Assembly (NCBI GenBank): GCA_035772405.1
Contig: JAYKKM010000122.1
Span: 1,621,001-1,685,000 of the forward strand
Source: Chrysogorgia sp. JL179-B06
Taxonomy: Eukaryota > Cnidaria > Anthozoa > Scleralcyonacea > Chrysogorgiidae
Length of the DNA stretch: 64,000 nt
Direction: 5' to 3'
The position numbers and the translations under genes were made by a program. Of the stretch, positions 36,179 to 48,100 are shown piece by piece (within the stretch, counting starts at the first letter, position 1; the number at the start of each line of letters is the position of its first letter). The notes under the pieces are model-generated. The model ran no database searches and had not been told where the DNA came from. It was given only the letters and a program-made list of their open reading frames with translations.

Positions 36179-39100
36179 GTAACTAAGGGGGTGTTTAGAG
36201 GTGAGCCTGCCCAGCTACCGGGCTAGCTCAGTAAGCGAGATGATTTCTGGCTCATGTTTATATGGAAAAAATTCATCCCGCTTACCGAGATGATTTCAAG
36301 TGTCAAACAATAGACAGTGTTGATTCATCTTGGTAAGCAGGCCAGCCTAGCTGCGAGTGTTTATATGCGAAATTTTTCAGCCCACTTACCAAGATCTTGC
36401 CTCTCGCTAACCGGGCTGGCCCACTTGTCCATATAAATGCACCAGAATTTTTAACAGCAATATAACTACGTGGTGAGATCTCGCTTACCGGGCTAGCCCA
36501 GTAACTGGGCTGGCTCGCCGCCTCATATAAACACCCCCTAAGAATTATTATTTTTTATTAGAAGGTTGCATTATATGTACTGTATGATCACTGTAGGTTT
36601 AGATATGCCTAAGTTTAATACACCAAACTGTAACCATTTGTATGCCAGTACCTCATGTTTTGTTCTCCATGTATTCAGATAATAGGAGCTTTATCAATAT
36701 ATGAACAACCAAAACTAAGCCTTAATACTATTACCCTATAAATAATATATTAAGTCTTAATACTAATACTAAAACTACGATAATTATTTTTCTTTTTTTA
36801 TCGAGTTTATTTGGATCAAATAATTAATCACATTAAAATAAATATAACTGGAATATAATAGTAGTATTATATAATAGTAGTATTATAGTATAGCAGTAAT
36901 ATAAATATATAGTAATAATGGAAGTAATGATGATTATATTATAGTATAATAGAAGTAATGATGATGATGAAGATTATAATAGTATTAATAATAATAATAA
37001 TAAAACTAATAATGTTAATAAAAAAAAAATATATATATATAAATAAATTAAATTAAAAAAAAGAAGAAAAAATTATAATATAATTATATTATATAATTAT
37101 AATTACAATTAATATAATTAATATAATTATATTATATTGTTATCCTAATACTAATCTTAATACTTATCCATATACTAACTCAAATACTACCGGTAACCCT
37201 AATACTGACTTGGGATGATGGTATAATACAACAAATAATTTCCTAACGTGACCAGGTGATAAATTAGATATAGTTTGATGCTATACGCTGGCTTAAAAAG
37301 TTTTTAGAACGTAACTTTAAAAGTTACTGCCATTTTGACACTCCAATCTAGTGTCTTCATCAGGGGTGATCGTTGTAAAGTTAGGATCCCTATTTTTGTA
37401 TACCATCTAAGAACCAATTATGACATGTCACATTTTCTATTAACAAGATGCAAATAAGCTTCTGGTAATAGACCACTGTCATCGCGATGATTCAATGATC
37501 AGGCATGGGTGCTATTGATATGCCAAGCCTCCAGACAACATCTCTGATGGTAAGTGGATTAGTCAGTGGTAATAATTTTGGAATTTTTCCACAAAATCTC
37601 ATGGTTGGTTATGCACGCGTGCTCCGACAAAGCAGAATTTTCAAAGCAGCAAAAATTCTGCTTTATCAGAGCATACCAACCATGAGATTGCATGGGAAAA
37701 TTCTATCAGAGACATTGTCTGGAGGCTTGGCATATCAATTGCACCAACTCCCCATTGAATTGTCATGATGACGGTGGTCTATTACCAGTCCAAGCTTATT
37801 TGCATCATGTACCATGAGACATAGTTTGATGCTACTCTAGCTTAAAATGTTTTTTGAACATACACCTACAATAATTTTAAAAGTTACCCAACGTTTCAAC
37901 ATTTCAATCTAGTGTCTTCATCAGGGGTGATCGTTATAAAGTTAGGATCCCTATTTATACACTTGTAGAACCGATGATCACATTATATATTTATAATACT
38001 GTACATTCTCATTTTTGTTGTTCATACATGTATATCAATAATGGGGCTCAATTTCACTGCATTTATACTGTATACTATGAAAATAAACTGAAGAAGGAAA
38101 TTGTATGTAACCTGAACTATCTGACAATATTTATTCAGAAAAATAATAAAATAATACTACAGGTAATATTATTTTACTTCTTGTTACAGATTTGTTCAAG
38201 GATTTCCCTCAGCTGACTGTTATCGCTTCTATCATTGGCAATACATTGACATATTTGTCTACTTCAGCCATAATTTTGTCACTATTCCACCTCCATGCTG
38301 GACAAACACTGCTCACCAACACGGTGTCCGAGTCCTGGGCACAGTTATCACTGAAGGGAGGGATGGCGCCACACAGTGTGCAGAGATATTCATGGACCAA
38401 TATTCCTATAAAACAATTGCAAATCAGTTGGTTTATATGGCAAAATATTATAATTTTGATGGCTGGTTGCTCAACATTGAAAATCCAATACAGGTTAGCT
38501 AGGCCAACCTTGTACAGTATCGTGTTTCCATGTGAGATGGTATTCATGGACAATGTTTCGGACAATGTGTCAGTCTTCAGGTCATCTGATCTGAAGAATC
38601 ACACATCGTCCGAACTGCCCATGAATAATACGTAAGTACTCTTACAGTCTTACTTAAATATTTTTCGACACATTGTCAAAGTTCTCTTATTTCTCCTTTT
38701 CATATATTATATCCAGTTCTTTTGAGAACTTAACAGCTTTCGTATATGGTATTCCAGTGTCCCACTGTAGTGTACATGTATATTTCTAACTGCAGTATTG
38801 TAATACTTTTTATTAATTTAAATGACCTTGATAATCTCCTATAGTCTATTTTTATCACAGTCTGCAGTATTTCATTTTTTCTATTTTTTCTGCTAGCCAA
38901 CTCAAATGAATAATGTTACTGAATTTATTAAATACCTCACCACTGAGATGCACAACTATATTCCTGGTTCTCTGGTCATTTGGTATGATAGTGTCACATA
39001 TAAAGGTGAACTAAAATGGCAAAACGCACTCAATCCAGAAAACAGGTACAAAAACCTGTTAGTGGCTTTTTTTGCTTGTCTGCTGAGTCACAGGAAACAG

Positions 39101-42100
39101 TACTGTATATATGGATTAAATTGTACAGGAAATAAAGTCATACCCGTAGGAGAAAGATTACTGCCAGATTTAACCTGAGTGTGAAGCCCCAGTTAATCAG
39201 CATACAAATTATTATTATTATTTTGTCTCCAAACATTTCTTATCCTGGTAGTAGTTGGGAGAAGTTGTTTTAAAAAATCATTGTCGATCATTCCTTTATT
39301 CTCATTACCTCTATGCTTGGTTAACCATTGATTTATTAAGAGAACTTAGATGCGGAACACCCGTGCCTGAGGCATAAGGTTCTACCATGTTGGCAAATGA
39401 CTGACCATCTTTTATTTACATTCATTGCCTTTATTTAATACGTTGTACAGTACTGCTCAAATTACGCATTCGGAACAAGGTTGGAACGCGTTCCGAATGA
39501 TATACTTTCTGTTTTAATCTCGTATAATGAACATATACCATAACCTCCACCTGATAATGAAATATACCCGATATTAAATTTCATTATCAGGTGGAGTCTG
39601 CACGCAGGCTAAGCAATCAAATGATCAAGTTAAATCCGTTTAGCAGTTTACTAAAGTCGGTAATTAACGAAGTTTTCCGATTAACTTTTCAATCGAAGTA
39701 ACAATGGTGTTCCGAACGCGTCTGGAACGCATTCCAACTCGTACAGAAAGCCTTCCGAACGTGTTTGGAATGCGTTCCGAACGATGTTAGCTTATTTCTG
39801 AGAAGTACTGTATTATATGACAGAAAATCCCTGTATAAATATCCAAATATCTATTAGACCCAACATCTCTTTTTAGAATTTTCTTTGATGTGTCCGATGG
39901 GATATTCTTGAACTATCTTTGGAATGACATCAACTTGACAATGTCTGCCAGAGGTGCTGCAGGGCAAGACCGACGTTACGATGTTTATGTTGGTGTTGAT
40001 GTGTTTGGCAGAGGTTGCTATGGAGGAGGAGGTTGGAATACAAACAAGGTACTTAAGCTGCTGATGAAATTGAAATAAAATAAGCCTGTCAGTATAATCA
40101 ACGTACAAATAGACTCCTTATTGATCTCCAAACATTTTTTATAGTACTCATTAGGAGAAGTTGTTTTAAAAATGTGTCAGCAAGTTTTGATTTCTTTTAA
40201 GCTCATTAATACCTCTACGTTTGGTCTACTTATTCTGTGATTTGGTTAACTATTGATATTATTAGGAGAAGATAGATGCTGATCAGATTTCCCTGGGCAT
40301 AAATGGTTAAACTGCTAGATAAGAATTAGAAAACTATTCCCAGATAAGAATTATGACCAGTACATATTTTTTTGTTTTCTATGTACTGTATTCGTTATAG
40401 GCTACTAAAGTCATCAAGAACCATGACCTTTCCTTAGCTTTGTTTGCACCAGGATGGGTGTATGAAAAGTATCAGTCAGCATTTAAAACTAACCAGGACA
40501 AGTGAGTACCACATTCTCATGTTATTCATGATTAGTTATCAGCAATGCCTGGGTGTGTTATATAATATATACATACAGGGGTGTACGCAGGGGGGGTCGG
40601 GGGGCCCTTTTGGATCCAATTAGCTACATTATAAGCCTGAAATAATTTCATGAGAGGTAAAACGACCCCGTTTGAAAAATTCTGCGTACGCCCCTGCATA
40701 CATACATACATACTGTACATACATATACATACTGTACATTGATACATACACACATACATACATACATACATACATACATACACTGTATCATCAATCTCCA
40801 AACAATATTTCTTATAGTATATCTAGTTGGGAGTTGTTTTATAAACATGTCTTGTTACTTCTATGCTTGGTTAACCATTGATAGTGTTAGGAGAAATTAA
40901 ATACTGGTCAGCCCTGAGGCATAAAGGGAATTAACACTTAATTTTAGAAATTAAATTTGATTCTAGTGCCTATTAAAACTGAATATTTTCACAGATTTTG
41001 GAATTACATTGCATCAGACTGCACTATTCATACATTAGAATCTACCTTGCCATTTGTGACATCATTTTGTCAAGGATATGGCAGTAAAGTTTTGGAAGAT
41101 GGCAAGGTACTTGTAATATAATACTACTTTTATAATAGTACATTTATACATGTACATTTTCACATTAGTTGGTCAAGTTATACCAAAAGGTGATTTTTTT
41201 TGTCCTACTGAATTGATGATACATTGGTCTTTCAGTGACTTCTCTATTTTCAGTCCTTTACTCCCCAGTAATCAACAAACAAATTATCCTTATTGGTCTC
41301 CAAGCACTTCTTACAGTTACCAGTTGGGAGAAGTTATTTTAAAACAGGCCTGCATTCAACTTTGGTGATCATTCAGGGTCCGAATTAGCGCTCTAAAACA
41401 GCTTCCCATTTTTCTTTTGTGTCACGACGACACTACAGCCTGAGCATTCTCGCAGGCTACTGTACAACGTACTGTAGCGTAACATCTCCCAACATTGTGT
41501 AGCGTCTTACAACTTTATGTAGCGTCGTACAACGTTGCGTAGCGTCTTACAACGTAGCGTAACGTCTTACAACGTTGCGCAACGCCTTACAACTTAGCGT
41601 AACGTCTTACAACGTAGCGTAACGCCTTACAACGTAGCGTAACCTCTTACAACGTAGCGTAACGTCTTACAACGTAGCGTAACGTCTTACAACGTAGCGT
41701 AACGTCTTACAACGTTGCGTAACGCCTTGCAACGTAGCGCCTTGCAACGTAGCGTAACGTCTTTCAACGTAGCGTAACTTCTTTCAACGTAGCGTAACGT
41801 CTTTCAACGTAGCGTAACGTCTTTCAACGTAGCGTAACGTCTTTCAACGTAGCGTAACGTCTTACAACGTAGCGTAACGTCTTACAACATAGCGTAACGT
41901 CTTAGAACGCAGCGTAACGTCTTTCAACGTAGCGTAACGTCTTTCAACGTAGCGTAACGTCTTACAACGTAGCGTAACGTCTTACAACGTAGCGTAACGT
42001 CTTATAACGTTGCGTAACGCCTTATAACTTAGCGTAACGCCTTACAACGTAGCGTAACGCCTTACAACGTAGCGTAACCTCTTAAAACGTAGCGTAACGT

Positions 42101-45100
42101 CTTTCCACGTAGCGTAATGCGCCTTACAACGTAGCGTGATGCCGTACAACATTACGTAACGTCTTACGTCTTACGAAGTAGCGTAACGTCTTACAACGTA
42201 GCGTAACGTCTTAAGCCGGTTTTCCACCAGGCGATTTTGTTCGCGCGAAGCGACTTTTTATTGTTCAAATTGAAAAGATTTCTAATTAGTTCCAGCCGAG
42301 AAGTTTTGAGTAGCTCAGCGGGGGGTCGACAAGCTATCAAGCAAGTTTTCACAGACTGATATACAGGGTGTATTACATTCAGGCTGTACACAGGTTAATA
42401 TTAACCCTAACAGTAAAAATGATCCTAGACCTACAACTAAGGCACAACACGCTTGTTGTTAGGAAGAAATTGGCTGCGTGAGCCGTGAAGTATTAATTAG
42501 ATATCTTGTCGATGAACGCGACTGGTATAATCGAGAGTTGTCTTAGTGTTTCACCCTCTCATAGCATCTAATTTTATGTTTACACTTTACACATATAAGA
42601 CATATTTCTTTAATGCTTAACAGAATGCACAATAGGTAGAAATAGTGATTTTGTTATTTTGCCAGTTTGTCAAATTTTTGCAGAAATTTTTTAGTCCTAA
42701 ACCCAGGATCCCAGAAAGAAAAAAACTTTTCCACCTCTGCGTAACGTCTTACAACGTAGCGTAACGCCTTACAACGTAGCGTAACGTCTTACAACGTTGC
42801 GTAACGTCTTACAACGTAGCGTAACGTCTTACAACGTAGCGTAACGTCTTTCAACGTAGCGTAACGTTTTACAACGTAGGCTACGTAGCGTAACGTCTTT
42901 CAACGTAGCGTAACATCTTTCAATATAGCGTAACGTCTTACAACGTAGCGTAACGTCTTACAACGTAGTGTAACATCATTAAGTCCTATAATTGACGTTT
43001 ACATCACTTGCGCCGCGTCCACGGTGAACTTGGTTTCTTAAAATCAGCTTCGCAATTCTCAGAAAAATCACTTCGCAGATTTTGGAAATTTTCAAAATCG
43101 CTTCGCGATTTACGAAGCGCTAATTCGGACCTTGTCATTTCTTTTATTCTTATTACCTCTATACTTGGTTAAACATTGATATTATTAGAATATGTTAGGC
43201 GCTGATCTCTCCTAGTCTCCTGGGACATCTATAGACTATATAGCCTCTTGGAAAGCAGACTTTGTATAGCCTGAAGGGCTACCGTATCAAAATAAGATTA
43301 AATAATAATAAAAAAGGGTTAAATGATGACCCTTACACTTCCTACCAGTAAGCTAATTTTGGCAGATTTTACTAGTGCAGTATTACCAGGTTACTCCTGA
43401 AAAGAAGAGGCGTTGCTTGGCTTTGGTGGTGGAAAGACTGCTTCATCGTCCCTATTTCAACCTGAAAGCTTAAACACTTCTTTAGCGCTTAATCACTTTA
43501 AAAACTTCCTGGTTAAATATATATATATTTAATTTATGAGTTCTTTGTGTGTTAGGTTGTCCGTGGTAATCCATGGACTCATCTTGGTGCCCAACAAATA
43601 CAACCTAGCTATACCAACAATATATATAGTATTGGCAACAAAGATGGTGTGCTCGTCACTACAATGGAACATTCTTGTCAAGATGCTTATAATGGTGGAG
43701 GGTGTTTGTTACTTCAGGGATCCACAAAGCCCACTCAGACTTCATCTAAAATTGTTGTTAGGTACGATAACATTTGGCCAAGCTCTTCACAACTGCATCT
43801 CTGACAACATCAAGGCTGACCATGCCCCTACACAATAGAATTTTACACCCAAAACAAAGAACAGCAAGACAAGCTAGACAAACCAGATGTATATAATAGA
43901 CAAACCTGAAAAACACACTTAACCAGTACTTGACTCTGAAGATGACCGCCGCTGAGGCTGTTGAAACGTCAATCACCAACAACAGTCTCTCTCAAGACTA
44001 CAACAATTTGTATGATCAACTTCACACCTCTAATGATACTCCTACTGTAGGCTCAAACCATTTACTTTGCTCTACTAATTAGAATTGTTTAAATGGTAAT
44101 TATATTACATTCTGGGGTATTCTTGATGGCCTTTGATCTGGATCTTTCCCTTTTAGGGTATTCAAGACAAACCTCTTGTTGCCAAGCACAGTTTTAGTCA
44201 GTTTTACCACAAGACTTGAACCAAGCAATGCAGTGGACATTGCCTTGCAATTTCATATAGACAGAAAACCGACTTATATAATGTTGTGTCCAGCTGCATA
44301 TGAGGAGGATTCTCAAGGTAAGTAATGAGACCAGGGGCGGATTAACCTATGGGCAACTGGGACACGTGCCCCAGGGCCCCGAGCTCCTGAGGGCCCCAAG
44401 TTTCTGAGGACCTACCTCAAATTTGAAACGCAGGAAAAAAACAGACCACAAAAGCAAAAAATCATTTAAAAAATTAAAAATCTTAAAATATTTTACAGAA
44501 TCATATAGATCAGCAACACATGCCATTGTCTAATGCAGTGTACCTACGGATTTAACTTCACAAAATAAAGAACAAAATTATTTTGTTAAAATAAACCTCA
44601 GACTCAGCAGTCAATATTTATATTAGTAACTAATAAGCGATAACTGTTCCCATGCACCGCAGCCCCAGAGACCAGGGTGCAATCTGAAAGTGTTCAGATG
44701 TTTGGGGCCCCACAATCTAAATTTGCCCCAAGGGTCCTTAATCCGCCCCTGAATGAGACCACTATTATCAATATCTGATGGTATTATTATTATTTTTTTT
44801 ATTAAAAGACCAAATTTGCAGTCAAAGACTGAATTACATCGGTTTACAAGATTAAAAAGAGTAAAATATCAGAATACAACGTTAGAATAATAATAATGAT
44901 AATAACATGAAAAATTATATTATGAGTTACTTACATTAAAAGCTTTACTACAAGCAATTATAAAACTATTTGCAAATCTATCAGTTCTACACCTAGGTAT
45001 TAAAAGTTTATTATTTCCACCACGAAGGGAGTATTCTGTATCATGATTTGGTGGAACAAGGGAATGTAATTTGTGTGTAATATCAATACGCATTCGCTCG

Positions 45101-48100
45101 AAGGATCTCTTGTAGATCAACTCTCTCCGTAAAAACAACGTCACCACTCCAGCGACAGTCATTGCGTTATCATAGCAACAATCTGGGAAGATTAATCGTA
45201 AGGCCCTGCGTTGAATCCTTTCAATCTGGTCGTTTAAGTATTGGGGCAGACTGTAAAACTACAACATTTCAGCAATCATATTTTAATCGAATTCCTAGGA
45301 TTTGGAATGTCTTAGCTGATGATTTGAACTTATCCATGACTTTATCATTATCTTCTTTTAAATTATTGATTTTTAAGTATTACTTTACTTCATTAACTAA
45401 CTGTTTTATTGTTGATGACCCACGAACTTGGAAAACAATCTGTCCTAAATGTAATTACCCTCGTCCCCTTACTCAGCCTATCTCTTGTTGTTATTAGTTT
45501 TGTTAAGTAGAAATATCTTTCATTTATCTGTTTAAGTTACGCAACGGGGTCCTCAGTAATTGGCATTGCTGTTGAGGTTACCCTGCCACAGTGACAATAT
45601 GTCATGTTTAGTATCTTACAATATTTATTAAGTATTGTTTTTTGTATGTATGTTAGTTGTTGTCACTTGCGGCAAAGTTAATAAAATTCAAAAATAATTC
45701 AAAAATAATGCCATACTTCGCATGAGTATTCAAGGATTGGTCTAATGCATGTGGTAAACACTCGCACTAGTTTCCTCGGCAAAATGGAAGATCTCTTCAG
45801 TAATCGCAAGGCATACAGACGCTTTGCAGCTTTCTTGCAGATGTAATCGACATGAAGGGTCCACTTGAGGTCATCGGAAATTATTAATCCAAGTAATTTA
45901 GCGTGAGACACGACAGAAATATTACATCCGTTAATGATAAGCGGAGGCGGGGCAAAGGGATTACGAGTCGAAAAACATACTCGGATTTCCTTTGTTTTTG
46001 TGGAGTTCAGTTTCATATTGTTTTTAATCACCCAGCTGTAGCAGTCACTGATACTTGACGGTAGGGCCGAAGCCGGCTGGAAGTTACTCATAATTTCCCA
46101 TATAGTAGTATCATCTACAAATTTAACAGTGTCATCAGAGACATTGAGGTCATTAACCATAATTAAGAAAAGCAGGGGGCCAAGCTTGGTTCCTTGAGGG
46201 ACTCCTGCATTAATTGACTTCCAGCTAGAAAAGCTCGGACCAATTCTAGTACGTTGTCTTCTATCTGTGAGGAAATTGGCAATCCAGTTAATAAGAACTG
46301 GATGAATGCTCATATTTTCAAGCTTTTGTACTAAGATGTTAAGGTCTATGCGATCAAACGCTTTTGAGAAGTCCAACGTGCAAATTCGGAGACAAGAACC
46401 AGGTGCATCCATGGCTTCATACCATTTGTGGAACATATGAATCAGGGCCATTGTGGAATTGGATCCTTTGAGCGCGCCAAATTGCAGCTTATCTATAAAA
46501 CTGTTAACTGACTGCAAAAGCCATTTGAGAGGGAATGACTCCAAAATCTTACTTACTATGGGTGTAAGAGAGATGGGTCTAAAATCGGAATCAATGTCAG
46601 AGGCCAGTGATGATTTTGGTATAGGGGTCACATTGGCAGATTTCCACAACAATGGAATACTTCCTTCTTGGATCGAAGCGTTGAAGATGGATGCCAATGG
46701 GCGAGATAGGGAGGCAAAGTTCTCATGAAGTAGCCAAGGTGAAATCTCGTCTGGGCCTGCCGCGGAGTGTGATTTTACCAATATTAGTGCTTTTTCAACT
46801 TCATCAACGGAGACGTAGAAGTCTGAAGGGACATCATCGACTGCGATGGGTGTCCAAGAAAAAGAAGGGAGGGTGTTTCCAACGGCGACAAACTTGTCAT
46901 TGAAAAGGTTTGCTAAGGCAGTGCCCGAGTAAGGTTGGCCGTTAAACAGGATCGTGGAGACGCTTTTCGTTGCACCAAGGCCAGCTAAGTTTTTAATATT
47001 GGACCACCACTTGTGCGGATTTGATTCAAAGCAGTCAGCAATATTACTGGCGTAGAATTTTGAACGGGCACTTTTGCAAAGTGAATTTACTTTGTTTCTA
47101 TGAAAACGAAACAAACTGTTGTTTCCTTCATTCCAAGCTGCCTGACGTTTGGCAATTAATTTTTTAATCTTGGGAGTTATCCAAGGTTTGTCGCTGCTAT
47201 CTGATTTCTTGCGTATGAGTGGAAGATGCTGATCAACAATACCATTAACGATAAGTTCAAAAAGATGGAACTTGTCGTTGCAGGAGTCCAAGCCATACAA
47301 TGATGACCAATTTATACTTGACAGGGCTTTGAAAACCAATTTCCGATTAGAAGGACGCGTGTCTCTAACCATTCGAGTACTCCGGGAGTTCACACAGTGT
47401 TTCAGTGGTTTGAACAACACTGAATTATGGTCAGAGAAACCAATAGGTGGAAGGATCACAGGGGCATAATAGTGTTTAGAAACGTTTGTAAATATTTTAT
47501 CAAGGATGTTGGGACCTCTGGTTGCATGTTTGACCACTTGTTTTAAAGAGAACGAGTTACATACAGTAGTTGGCTATGCCTAAAACGGTTAAAGTCACCT
47601 GTGATGATAATAGCAGATGTAGGATAGGATGCTAATGCGTCGTCAAGGGATTGGGTAAGGTGTGTTAGCAAGGCCTTATCATCACTTCCTGGCGTATCAT
47701 GCTAGCCTGGATTATTAACCGTTTAGGCCCCAAGGGTGATCAATATCGAAATACTGACGTTTCGAGCGGAGCCCTCCTGGTCTCACTCTGATGAAGGGCT
47801 CCACTCGAAACGTCAGTATTTCGTCACTATAATGACGAAGGTAATGAGTCTAATATAGACTATAGTTTAACAAGACGCCCGCTAGGCGTTAACTCGAGCT
47901 ACTTTTAGGGACATGGCGCGCATATTGCCTGCGGAGATGGGTATGCATTGGTGATTTGGTGGCATGTTAGACAGTTGGAATTAGAAAACCCGCTCACTTG
48001 TATTACAAAGGATAATTTTTAATGCACTGATTTCTGTAAACGTTTCATAATTTCCCTGTCCTTCGGCTGTCCATTCCATCTTCACGATTAATTACAAAGG

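Larger units (their letters stand above)
41374..43134. mobile_element. Inverted-repeat element hosting a 20-bp minisatellite
   Basis: CAGGGTCCGAATTAGCGCT left and AGCGCTAATTCGGACC right, in ENGASE intron 6. No precise target duplication can be fixed (TCATT shared). Both minisatellite blocks lie inside, with about 520 bp of non-repeated DNA between. Confidence 0.68.

Noticed and set aside
41455..42975. CRISPR-like array
   Set aside because: 20-bp units directly adjoin; no unique spacers.
46453..47469. Plus-strand frames within the LINE
   Set aside because: Shadows of the minus-strand reverse transcriptase frame.
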